In this document: positions 16,543 to 24,290 of the stretch, one piece after another
Position numbering within the stretch: the first letter of the stretch is position 1
How the letters are laid out: the number at the start of each line of letters is the position of its first letter
Origin: Gemmatales bacterium
GTDB taxonomy: Bacteria; Planctomycetota; Planctomycetia; Gemmatales; HRBIN36
DNA: 41,433 nt
Assembly (NCBI GenBank): GCA_025055835.1
Contig: JANWWR010000166.1
Span: 1 to 41,433, forward strand
Direction of reading: 5' to 3'
Notes under the pieces: model-generated
Databases searched by the model: none
What the model saw: the letters and a program-made list of their open reading frames with translations, nothing else
What the model was told of the DNA's origin: nothing
Program-made: the position numbers and the translations under genes

Positions 16543-17391
16543 ATGTTCGTCCGCCACATCCCGCTTCTGGCGCTGACTTGCCTGGCAGGCTTGGTGATTA
16601 CGAACGATCTTGCCGGCCAACCGGCGAAACCGGCCCAGCCCCCCGCCGATACCGCCGAACCCCCGGCCGCCGATCCGCGTCTGGATGCCCTGCTCATGCG
16701 CTGGGAGAAAGAAACGGCGAAGTGTGAAACGGTTGCCGTGGACCTGGTCTGCACCCGCAAGAACCCGGTGTTCAACCGCACGGAGAAACTGGTCGGCTAT
16801 GCGAAGTTCATGCGGCTGAGCAATGGTGAATACGCCGCCCGACTGGAACTCCGAAGCCAAGAGGATCCGAACCGCTACGAGAAGTACATCTGCACGGGAG
16901 GCTATATCTACGTATTCCGGCCGGAGGAAAAGCTCATCCTGGTATACACCGTGCCCAGGCAGCAGGCCGGTCAGCTTCCCGATGATGGCGCCTTGCCGTT
17001 CTTGTTCGGCCTGAAGGCCCAGGTCGCTAAACAGCGCTATCGGCTTCGCATCACCAAGGAGACGGAACATTACACCTACGTCGAGGTTTTGCCGGTCTAT
17101 CCGCGGGACAAGGCCGACTTCACCTACGCCCGGCTGGCTATCCTGAACAAGGATTATCCGGGCCTGCCCAAGGATCTGCCCAAGGAAATCTTCTGGATCG
17201 AACCGACGCAGGTAGAGGTCAAGTGGGACATCATCCGCGTTCAACGAGACGTTCCGGGCACGGTGCAGCGGAGCGATTTCGTCAAACCGGAACTGCCGCC
17301 AGGCTGGCAATGGAAAAGCGAAGCCAGCTCGTCGGCCGCTCCCGCTCCTTCCCCTCGCCCACCGACAGTCATCCGCAACCAGGGCGGTTGA
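16543..17391 (+). CDS. TIGR03009-type planctomycete secreted protein (LolA-like)
   Basis: A 282-residue exported protein. A signal peptide (MFVRHIPLLALTCLAGLVI) precedes a Pro/Ala-rich linker. The conserved body begins near residue 45 with LDALLMRWEKETAKCETVAV. Blocks such as YEKYICTGGYIYVFRPEEK and LPFLFGLKAQVAKQRYRLRI, and the stretch HYTYVEVLPVYPRDKADF, fit the planctomycete family I know as TIGR03009. Its alternating strands recall LolA/LolB-like lipoprotein carriers, but this is a fold-level impression. The C-terminus is Pro/Ser/Ala rich. GGAG precedes the ATG and a candidate promoter lies about 50 bases upstream. The next gene starts 30 bases after its stop. Confidence 0.85.
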   Translation: MFVRHIPLLALTCLAGLVITNDLAGQPAKPAQPPADTAEPPAADPRLDALLMRWEKETAKCETVAVDLVCTRKNPVFNRTEKLVGYAKFMRLSNGEYAARLELRSQEDPNRYEKYICTGGYIYVFRPEEKLILVYTVPRQQAGQLPDDGALPFLFGLKAQVAKQRYRLRITKETEHYTYVEVLPVYPRDKADFTYARLAILNKDYPGLPKDLPKEIFWIEPTQVEVKWDIIRVQRDVPGTVQRSDFVKPELPPGWQWKSEASSSAAPAPSPRPPTVIRNQGG

Positions 17392-17421
17392 TTTCGCGAA
17401 TGCCGCCTCCTTTCCGTCTTC

Positions 17422-18432
17422 ATGAGCGATGAATTCCCGATGAATCGGGACAACCGCGGGAGTTGCCGACGGTTTGATGTCGGCATGAGGACGGAAGCAC
17501 CCTTGTTTCTGCTGGCAGCGGCGACGTCGGGCGCTGTGCTGTTCATCGGCGCTCTTGAAGGCCTGCTGCTTGGCTCACGAGGTCGCGTGGGCTTGACGGT
17601 CCTACGTCGGGCTGTCGGCGTGCTTGGGGTACTAGTTGCTTGCCACCACTTCGGTAGTTGGGTTTTCGCTCCCTGGGCATCCCTTGCCGGGTCGATTGCG
17701 GCAGCCACCTGGGCGATCACCACGGAGCGATTGCGTCCAAAGCCACGAGGGATTGCTTTCATCATCCTTGGTGCCCTTTCCGGGCTTGGGCTGATTTACC
17801 AGGCCGATCATGCGGCCACCGACCTCCCCAAGCCTGCCCTGCCGCGGCAAGACCTGCTCTTCACCGACGCCGGGAATCCAGTGTTCTGCTTTCTGACCGC
17901 TGAGCCGAATCCGTGGATTGACCTGGCCACCAAACGCTGTGAAAAGGAGTTCTCCGGCTCCCTGATGCGAGTCGCCGCTCCTCACGTCGGCTATTCCTGC
18001 CACGGCTGGACGTTTGCCGCGGGAAGATGCCACATTCCCGGTGATGAGGTTCCCAAAATCCTTCGGGACAACGGCTACCGCCAGGTGACGGAACCGCAGG
18101 TCGGTGACGTGATCGCTTATCTGGACGACGTCGGTCGCGTCCTGCATACCGGCATCGTCCGATATCGAGGTCCGGATGGCATGGTTCTCGTCGAAAGTAA
18201 ATGGGACTTGCTGGGACGCTACCTGCATCGTCCGGAAGCCCAGCCGTATTCCGACCGATTCGCCTTCTATCGCACGCTTCGGCCGAACCACACGCTCCGG
18301 GGTGTCGCCAGCTTACCTCCCCGACAAAACGAAACCTCCGTCAATTTATCCCATCTTCCATGCTCCCATCCCTGTCCCGCTGAAGTTCAAGAGAAAAAGG
18401 AACTACACGTCGCCGAAGGTTTCAGACGATAA
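17422..18432 (+). CDS. Membrane protein with putative Cys/His (CHAP or NlpC/P60-like) domain
   Basis: A 336-residue protein I cannot name. Residues 25-135 hold about four hydrophobic segments (PLFLLAAATSGAVLFIGALE, VGVLGVLVACHHFGSWVF, IAFIILGALSGLGLIY). The soluble part carries GYSCHGWTFAAG (Cys193), GDVIAYLDDVGRVLHTGIV (His242) and VLVESKWDLLGRYLHRP. A Cys in a 'CHGW' turn, followed about 50 residues later by a His in a strand after a 'GDVIAY' segment, is the layout of papain-like CHAP and NlpC/P60 hydrolases that cut peptidoglycan peptides or amides; this is inference. The start is uncertain: ATGs at 17422, 17440 and 17485 all fit and none has a strong ribosome-binding site. The last 40 residues look like an unstructured tail. 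Confidence 0.75.
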   Translation: MSDEFPMNRDNRGSCRRFDVGMRTEAPLFLLAAATSGAVLFIGALEGLLLGSRGRVGLTVLRRAVGVLGVLVACHHFGSWVFAPWASLAGSIAAATWAITTERLRPKPRGIAFIILGALSGLGLIYQADHAATDLPKPALPRQDLLFTDAGNPVFCFLTAEPNPWIDLATKRCEKEFSGSLMRVAAPHVGYSCHGWTFAAGRCHIPGDEVPKILRDNGYRQVTEPQVGDVIAYLDDVGRVLHTGIVRYRGPDGMVLVESKWDLLGRYLHRPEAQPYSDRFAFYRTLRPNHTLRGVASLPPRQNETSVNLSHLPCSHPCPAEVQEKKELHVAEGFRR

Positions 18433-18480
18433 TCGCCGATAGACCGATTGTCCGACTCTGTGCGAACCCCTGGTGCGATC

Positions 18481-20061
18481 ATGGCGGCAGGTTCTACGGC
18501 GACGGCACGGCCGAAGGGCATGGCGATTCTGTTGTTCGGCATGGCGGCCTTGGTGGCTGTTGTCGGGAACGGTGAGTTGCTCTCTCAGGAGCCACCGTCC
18601 GCGACGCCTCGTCCCGAAGTCCTGGTCCGCGATCTGGATAGCAACGATCCCGTGGTGCGAACCGCGTCGGCATCGCTGCTGGCCGAACTGGCGGAGTCCT
18701 CTCGCAGCCGCCGCTTCCGACCGGGCGTCGAAGGCGAGACGGCATTCTTTCGGCAAGTCGCCGGGGCTGCCCTGGCACGTCATGTGACCGATCCGGTTCC
18801 ATCGGTTCGACGAGCGGTTGTCGGAGCCTTGGCGCAGGTGCGGGCCGAGGGGCCGACAGCCACGGCGGCCTGGTCCAAGGCGCTCGCCGACGAGGATGTC
18901 GTCGTGAGACGCGAAGTGGTTGCGGCCCTGCGGGAGTATTTCCAACGCTCCGCCGAGTTGGCCGGGCCGCTCAGCTATCGGGAGCAACTGCCTCCGCTGA
19001 CTTACTTCCTTCAAGACATCGAAGCAACGGCTTCGCTGGTGCGGCGCTGCCTCGAATCCGAGGATCCTTTTCTTCGACAAGGGGCCTTAAAAGCTCTGGA
19101 CGCTCTGCTGGATTCGCTGGAAAACCTGCCGGACATCGCGGGCCGCAACGTCGATCCCCTGGCCATCACCGAGGAGGCTGTCGAACCGGTTCGGCAAGCG
19201 GTCGTCCCGGCGGTTTCAGCGATCCGCTCCTTGCTGCCTCCCGTGGTCCAGGTCGCAGCGACCGATGCCACGGACACGCGACGACAAGCAGTTCGCATTG
19301 TCGAGAAAGTCGCTCTGCTGTGTGATCCGCGACCGGACCTGTTCGAGCGGCGAGAAGGCGGCACAGGCCGACAGCGGGGCCGATTGCATCGAGGGGACCT
19401 CGGCCCGGGTGGCCGAGAGGCGATCACGTTGCTTCAAGAGGGATTGAAGGATGCCGTTCCGGGCATCCTGCCCTTGCTTCGGCAGCCACCCGTGGAAACG
19501 CAACGCGCTGTCCTCGATGCTTTCGAAGTCATCGGACCGATTGCCCGCCAGGCTGTTCCAGAGGTTCGCGTCCAACTGCGTCACGCCGATCCCTTTGTCC
19601 GCTGGGCCGCGGCCCGCGCTTTGGCCGCCATCGGGCCAACCGGGGACGACTCCGCCACGGTGACAGCCCTGGCTGAGCGGATCAGCGACGATGATCTCGA
19701 CGTCGCCACCGCCGCCTGCCGTTACTTGGGAGATGCCTTCGCCAAGGATGCCCTTCCGGCCTTGCCGGCATTAAGCCGAGCCGCTGCGTCCGAGGAACGG
19801 CAACTCCAGCATGCAGCCGTTTTGGCGCTGGAAGACATCGCCAACGTGCTTCGGGGCGAGGCCAAGGCCGCCGTGCCGGGGTTGATCGTGGCCTTGCAAT
19901 CCCCCGACCTCAAGACTCGGCAACTCGCCCCCCTCATCCTGGGCACCCTCGGTCCCGCAGCGGAAGCGGCCGTGCCGGCGTTGGAGAAGGCGCTCCGAGA
20001 CGAAGACCCGGACGTCCGCCAACGAGCCGGCCAGGCTTTGCTCAAGATCCGCTCTCGTTGA
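18481..20061 (+). CDS. HEAT-repeat protein, exported or membrane-anchored
   Basis: A 526-residue protein beginning with a hydrophobic segment (MAILLFGMAALVAVV) that can act as signal peptide or anchor. The rest is a solenoid of HEAT/PBS-lyase-like helical pairs, for example VRRAVVGALAQVRAEGP, VVRREVVAALREYF, VRWAAARALAAIGPTG, LDVATAACRYLGDAF and DVRQRAGQALLKI at the end. Such scaffolds bind proteins; no partner is evident. One stretch (about residues 285-310) is Arg/Gly-rich, lacks the repeat pattern and may be an insertion. I use the ATG at 18481; the frame extends to a TTG at 18448, but neither start has a good ribosome-binding site. The cyclophilin and WD40 genes follow on the same strand, forming a run of likely envelope proteins. 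Confidence 0.85.
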   Translation: MAAGSTATARPKGMAILLFGMAALVAVVGNGELLSQEPPSATPRPEVLVRDLDSNDPVVRTASASLLAELAESSRSRRFRPGVEGETAFFRQVAGAALARHVTDPVPSVRRAVVGALAQVRAEGPTATAAWSKALADEDVVVRREVVAALREYFQRSAELAGPLSYREQLPPLTYFLQDIEATASLVRRCLESEDPFLRQGALKALDALLDSLENLPDIAGRNVDPLAITEEAVEPVRQAVVPAVSAIRSLLPPVVQVAATDATDTRRQAVRIVEKVALLCDPRPDLFERREGGTGRQRGRLHRGDLGPGGREAITLLQEGLKDAVPGILPLLRQPPVETQRAVLDAFEVIGPIARQAVPEVRVQLRHADPFVRWAAARALAAIGPTGDDSATVTALAERISDDDLDVATAACRYLGDAFAKDALPALPALSRAAASEERQLQHAAVLALEDIANVLRGEAKAAVPGLIVALQSPDLKTRQLAPLILGTLGPAAEAAVPALEKALRDEDPDVRQRAGQALLKIRSR

Positions 20062-20193
20062 AGACCGACATCGCTCTCCATGCATCGGCAGGCCCGCACT
20101 ACCCTGCCGATGCCTCTTGCTCTCCGGAGCGTTAGAATACGCTTGTTCGACATCCTGGCGTCTTTCCGCACTCGAGTACGACGAAGGAAGCGC

Positions 20194-20835
20194 ATGTCAC
20201 GCAACGCAACCATCACGATTGTCGCCTTGGGACTGCTGGCGGTCGGCGTCTTTGTCCTGGCCCTGCAACAGAACACGAGTACGCCTGTGGGAACTGCCCT
20301 GGGAGTCATCAAGATCGAGCTGAACCCGGAAAAGGCCCCGGAGACGGTCAAAAACTTCCTCCAGTACGTGGATGACAAGCACTACGACGGCACGATTTTT
20401 CATCGGGTCATTTCCGATTTCGTCATCCAAGGCGGAGGCTACACCACCGACCTGAAGGAGAAGCCGACCCGCAAACCCATCAAGAACGAAGCCAAGAACG
20501 GCCTGCGGAACGAACGGGGCACGATTGCTATGGCCCGGACCTCCGATCCGGATAGTGCCACGGCCCAGTTCTATATCAACGTGGCGGACAACCAGACCAA
20601 ACTTGATCCGGCCTTCTCGGACGGCCACGGATACTGCGTGTTCGGCAAGGTCATTGAAGGAATGGATGTCGTGGACCGCATCCGGGCCGTGCCGACGAAG
20701 GCCCACGGTCGAATTTTCGAGAATCTCCCCGTGCAGGATGTTATCATCAAATCGGCTCGCCGTGACGAAACCCGGGCGGCCGACCAGCCGCCCGTGGTGA
20801 TTTTGGAAATTGTGCAGTCGTCCCGCCGCCGTTGA
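20194..20835 (+). CDS. Cyclophilin-type peptidyl-prolyl isomerase, membrane-anchored
   Basis: A 213-residue PPIase that would catalyse cis/trans isomerisation of Xaa-Pro bonds during folding outside the cytoplasm. An N-terminal helix (ITIVALGLLAVGVFVLAL) serves as anchor or uncleaved signal. The cyclophilin domain shows GVIKIELNPEKAPETVKNFL, the catalytic-Arg block YDGTIFHRVISDFVIQGGGY, GTIAMARTSDPDSATAQFYI and GYCVFGKVIEGMDVVDRI, which together cover the whole domain. The C-terminal 25 residues are a charged extension. The start at 20194 has GAAGGA upstream; the frame is open to 20080, but those residues look like read-through sequence. Confidence 0.94.
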   Translation: MSRNATITIVALGLLAVGVFVLALQQNTSTPVGTALGVIKIELNPEKAPETVKNFLQYVDDKHYDGTIFHRVISDFVIQGGGYTTDLKEKPTRKPIKNEAKNGLRNERGTIAMARTSDPDSATAQFYINVADNQTKLDPAFSDGHGYCVFGKVIEGMDVVDRIRAVPTKAHGRIFENLPVQDVIIKSARRDETRAADQPPVVILEIVQSSRRR

Positions 20836-20910
20836 CCGCTTGCCGCGATCCGCACCGGCTTCGACCCTGGTGCGACTAAGCCCGCCCCCCCGAAGAAGGG
20901 AGTGTACTCC

Positions 20911-21942
20911 ATGCGTCCTACCTTATCAAAACTTGGCTCCGTGACGGCGATGCTGGCAGGACTGATCAGCGTGGCCTGGGCCCAGCCACCGGCGGTGCAG
21001 CCCGATCAGGCTCGCCCCGGCCCGGTTCTGGCTGGTCTGGATGGTCCGGGGTTCGCCGTGGCCTTTGCCGAGGACACCGGGGTTCTGGCCGTGGCCTGCG
21101 AAGGCGGAACCGTTCACTACTGGCTGCCTCCGGAGATTCTGGGAGTCCGTTCCGGCGAGCAGACGCCGCACGTTTTGAGCGGACACAGCGGCCCTGTGCT
21201 GGCCCTGGCATGGGCAGGCGGGCCGGTGCTGGCGTCAGCGGGCACGGACCGCAAAGTCCTTCTTCGAACGGTGCCGGAAGGCAATGTGCGAGCGGTCCTG
21301 TCCGGACATGGCGGAACAATCCGTGCCCTGGCTGTGTCACCCGACGGCAAATTGCTGGCGGGGGGTGGAGACGATGGCGTGATCTACCTGTGGGATCTGC
21401 CATCCGCTCAAATGCGGGAGCGCCTGGTGGGACACAAGAACTGGGTCGTTGCCCTCGCATTCAGTCCCGACGGCCGCTATCTTGCCTCAACGGGCTTCGA
21501 CCAATCCGTGCGCCTCTGGAACCTCAATGCCCCGGAGAAGATTCCCGTCATCCCGATTAAGCCGCTTGCTGCTGCCGAGGCCTCCAGCTTTCCGATGTCG
21601 GTCGCGTTTTCGCCAGATAGCCGCACGTTGGCTGTCGGCGGCACCGATGGACAAATCCGCCTCTACAATGCGGCCGACGGCAACCTGGTCCGAACGCTAA
21701 GCGGCCATGCCAGCAGCGTCACTGGTGTGGTCTTTCATCCGAACGGCAACTTGTTGATTTCCGGCAGCCGGGACCGCACCGTGCGGCTGTGGAATGTCGG
21801 CAACGGCCAGGCGATCAAGACCTTGGAAGGGCACACGGCCTGGGTCCAGGGAGTGTGCCTCGTTCAAGGAGGCACCTTGATCGCTTCCGTCTCGGCTGAC
21901 CGTACAGTTCGGCTCTGGGATCTTCGACCCCCTGGCAAGTAA
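20911..21942 (+). CDS. Secreted WD40-repeat protein (seven blades)
   Basis: A 343-residue protein with a signal peptide (SVTAMLAGLISVAWA) followed by seven WD40-type units, enough to close one beta-propeller. Clear units include LSGHGGTIRALAVSPDGKLL, LVGHKNWVVALAFSPDGRYL, FPMSVAFSPDSRTLAVGG, LSGHASSVTGVVFHPNG and LEGHTAWVQGVCLV; several end in VRLWN or VRLWD. The first unit (DGPGFAVAFAEDTGVLAVAC) is the most diverged. Propellers of this type are protein-interaction platforms and are common in planctomycete envelopes. An AAGGGA site stands nine bases before the ATG at 20911; a GTG three codons earlier is too close to it to be the start. Confidence 0.93.
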   Translation: MRPTLSKLGSVTAMLAGLISVAWAQPPAVQPDQARPGPVLAGLDGPGFAVAFAEDTGVLAVACEGGTVHYWLPPEILGVRSGEQTPHVLSGHSGPVLALAWAGGPVLASAGTDRKVLLRTVPEGNVRAVLSGHGGTIRALAVSPDGKLLAGGGDDGVIYLWDLPSAQMRERLVGHKNWVVALAFSPDGRYLASTGFDQSVRLWNLNAPEKIPVIPIKPLAAAEASSFPMSVAFSPDSRTLAVGGTDGQIRLYNAADGNLVRTLSGHASSVTGVVFHPNGNLLISGSRDRTVRLWNVGNGQAIKTLEGHTAWVQGVCLVQGGTLIASVSADRTVRLWDLRPPGK

Positions 21943-21975
21943 GTGGGGCCGACGGCTCTTTAATGGCCCGGGGGC

Positions 21976-22317
21976 CTATTCATCGCCACCTTCAGCCGGT
22001 TCGATGATGGCCGACATGCTTCCCTTGCTCCGTGCCAAGAGCGGATCGGGACCAAAGGCGTGAATCTGATCGCGCTTCAGCTCGGCCCGTTCCTTGGTGG
22101 TGGTATCCACGATGACTCGGCCCTTCGTGTCCACCTCCCGGGCGAGCAAAAAAGCCTTTTCCGGCGGATAGCCAAACAGCGCACCCAGCATCCGAATCAC
22201 GTACTCATAGGTGTGGTCATCGTCGTTGAGCAGAATGACGTGATACGGTGGTTGCCGTTTTTGTTTAGGCTTCTCTTTCGTCTTGGTTTCCGGAAGCGTC
22301 ACCGTGTCCATACTCAT
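21976..22317 (-). CDS. clpS: ClpS-type Clp protease adaptor with altered N-degron pocket
   Basis: ClpS docks on the ClpA/ClpC N-domain and hands over proteins with destabilising N-terminal residues. This 113-residue copy has the family core: YHVILLNDDDHTYEYVIRML, FGYPPEKAFLLA and a 'TKGRVIV' hairpin, followed by KERAELKRDQIHAFG. Gap-free alignment to E. coli ClpS keeps Asn34, Asp35 and Asp36 but replaces Thr38 with His35, Met40 with Tyr37, Met62 with Ala59 and the key His66 with Asp63. These positions shape the N-degron pocket, so specificity should differ. The last 20 residues are not typical. The start at 22317 follows GGGAG; the next Met, two codons later, is also possible. It begins 17 bases after the phosphatase gene and is probably cotranscribed with it. 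Confidence 0.88.
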   Translation of the reverse strand: MSMDTVTLPETKTKEKPKQKRQPPYHVILLNDDDHTYEYVIRMLGALFGYPPEKAFLLAREVDTKGRVIVDTTTKERAELKRDQIHAFGPDPLLARSKGSMSAIIEPAEGGDE

Positions 22318-22334
22318 GACACTCACTCCCGAGC

Positions 22335-23984
22335 TTAACTCTCTCTGCCAAAGCAAACCAGCGTAATATCGTCGTGCTGCGGCCGACCAGCCGAGTATGC
22401 TTCAACCGCTTCCAACAGGGCCTTTCCTTGCTGGACGGCCGAGGTCCCGGTCTTCTTCAACAAATCCAGGACCCGTTCCCGTCCGAATGGCTCGCCCTGA
22501 ACGTTCATGGCGTCGTAGATACCGTCGGAGCACAGAATCAGGGTGTCTCCCGGATTCAATTCGGCTTCCACGGCCTGATATTCGTAATCATCCATGACTC
22601 CCAGCGGCAATCCCGCGAGCTCGTTGTCGGCCAGCTCTTCGGTACGGCCATCGGCCCGGCGGATGATGGGAGGAAGGTGCCCGGCATTAACCACGCTGAC
22701 CCGGTGGGTGCTGTAATCCAGCGTCACCTGGGCGTAGGTGATGAAACGGTCCATCAGACCCGCCTGGCCCAGAGCCTGGTTAAGCATCTTGACCGTCTCG
22801 GCGGCGTGCGGACTGGACAGGACGCTGGTCCGCACTTCGGCGCTGAGACGGGCCATCAACAGGGCAGCCGGTACGCCCTTGCCCGCCACGTCGCCGACCG
22901 AGACGGCGATCTTGTCCTGTCCCGGCAGCGGCGTGAAACCGTAATAGTCCCCGCCGATGTCCTGGGCAGCCCGATAAAAGGCGAAAAACTCGTAACCCGG
23001 CACGTTGGGCAGGCTGGCCGGTAAGAACCCCTTCTGCACCGACTTGGCGAAGGCCATCTCCCGGTCTCGCCGCTCCCGCCGCATCAATTCTTCGTGGACA
23101 CGGGCGTTTTCCATCGCCAAGGAAGCCTGGTTCGTGACGGCAACCAGCAGCTTCAGATCTTCCTGCGTGAATCGCTTGCTTCGATCCTGCGTGTCCAGCT
23201 GAATGACGCCGAAGACCTTTCCTTGCGTCACCCCCAGCGGGGCGCACATCACCGAACGAATGCGAAAGTCGGAGATGCTTTGGCTCATGGCGAACCGCGA
23301 ATCGCTGGAAGCGTCCTCGCTCAGGATCGCCTGGCCGTTGTCGATGCACTGGTTGATGATCTTCGTGCTGAAACGGGCCGTGGTTTCGTCCTTGCCGCGG
23401 CGGGTCTTGATCGCCTTGGGAATGAGCCGCTTGGTCGCTTCGTCGCGGACCACGACAAAGCCGCGGTCGGCCTGCTTGAAGATCGTGAACAACTGCTCGA
23501 CGATCTTGGGCAACAGGGGTTCCAGTTCCAGAGTTGCGCTAAGTGCGTTAGTGATGTCCAGCAGGACGCGGAGCCGTTCCGCCGAGGCGGTTTCCAAAAG
23601 CCCCTGCCCGCTCCGTGCCTCCAGCGTCGAGGTCACCGTCGAGGTGCCGTCGTCGTCTCCCCCGCCGGCTCGATTTTCCTCTTCGCTATCGTCCGTGAAC
23701 TCGAAGACGTTATCGCAGATGATGACCTTGTCGCCGCTGCGGAGCCGGACTGGAATGTCCGGATTGACCTCGGCATCGTTCACGAAGGTTTTGTTACGGC
23801 TCTTGAGGTCCTTGACGTACCACTGGTTGTTGATGCGGACCAGCTGGGCGTGCTCGCGGCTCACGGCGTTGATGGGAATGACCAGACCGCAGTCCGGACT
23901 CCGCCCGATGACCAGCTTGTCGTTGGACAAGGTGATACGCTTGCCTTGATTTTCCCCGCGAAGAATGGTCAACGTGGCGCTCAT
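22335..23984 (-). CDS. FHA-GAF-SpoIIE (PP2C-type) serine phosphatase
   Basis: A 549-residue signalling protein. Residues 1-95 form an FHA domain that binds phosphothreonine (VIGRSPDCGLVIP, VSREHAQLV, DLKSRNKTFVND). An acidic linker leads to a GAF domain at about 140-295 (TLELEPLLPKIVEQLF, RSVMCAPLGVTQGKVFGVIQ), then a short coiled coil (RRERRDREMAFAKSVQKGF). The C-terminal SpoIIE/PP2C domain has the metal-binding aspartates in GGDYYGF, VGDVAGKGVPAALLMARL, LILCSDGIYDAMN and DDITLV. It should dephosphorylate Ser/Thr residues, perhaps in anti-sigma or kinase pathways, in response to a ligand bound by the GAF domain. The family is cytoplasmic and no membrane segment is seen. clpS follows 17 bases downstream. 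Confidence 0.95.
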   Translation of the reverse strand: MSATLTILRGENQGKRITLSNDKLVIGRSPDCGLVIPINAVSREHAQLVRINNQWYVKDLKSRNKTFVNDAEVNPDIPVRLRSGDKVIICDNVFEFTDDSEEENRAGGGDDDGTSTVTSTLEARSGQGLLETASAERLRVLLDITNALSATLELEPLLPKIVEQLFTIFKQADRGFVVVRDEATKRLIPKAIKTRRGKDETTARFSTKIINQCIDNGQAILSEDASSDSRFAMSQSISDFRIRSVMCAPLGVTQGKVFGVIQLDTQDRSKRFTQEDLKLLVAVTNQASLAMENARVHEELMRRERRDREMAFAKSVQKGFLPASLPNVPGYEFFAFYRAAQDIGGDYYGFTPLPGQDKIAVSVGDVAGKGVPAALLMARLSAEVRTSVLSSPHAAETVKMLNQALGQAGLMDRFITYAQVTLDYSTHRVSVVNAGHLPPIIRRADGRTEELADNELAGLPLGVMDDYEYQAVEAELNPGDTLILCSDGIYDAMNVQGEPFGRERVLDLLKKTGTSAVQQGKALLEAVEAYSAGRPQHDDITLVCFGRES

Positions 23985-24290
23985 GGCAAGACACCGGAAC
24001 CTCTAGCTCTCGGCAGGCTCGATGATGGAAAAATAACGGCTGGTCGGTTTCAGCCCTGCCAAGTCACAACCGGTATTCTAGATCGTTCTGGAAAGAGCCG
24101 TCAAGAAATGACGGTCCGTCGTCCATACCTCCGCTTACGCCGATGGCAACCTATTCAGATCCGAGATCCAAAAAGCAATCGCACTGGGTGAAGCCCCGCG
24201 CATAAAAGGACACTCGCCGAGAGAGGACAAGTCCTGCCAGCCTCGGAGAAGTTGCGTTTTCCGCGCTCTGAACGAGGGCCTTATCGTGCC
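23985..24290. other. Intergenic gap between ceramidase-like and phosphatase genes
   Basis: About 306 bases with no supported gene. A perfect six-base hairpin (CCGTCA, loop AGAAA, TGACGG; 24098-24114) lies upstream of the phosphatase gene but has no U-tract on either strand. The gap probably holds the promoter of the phosphatase-clpS unit; I cannot place it. Confidence 0.4.

Noticed and set aside
24098..24114. Hairpin upstream of the phosphatase gene as a terminator
   Set aside because: Six-base stem with no T-run on either strand; too weak to call.
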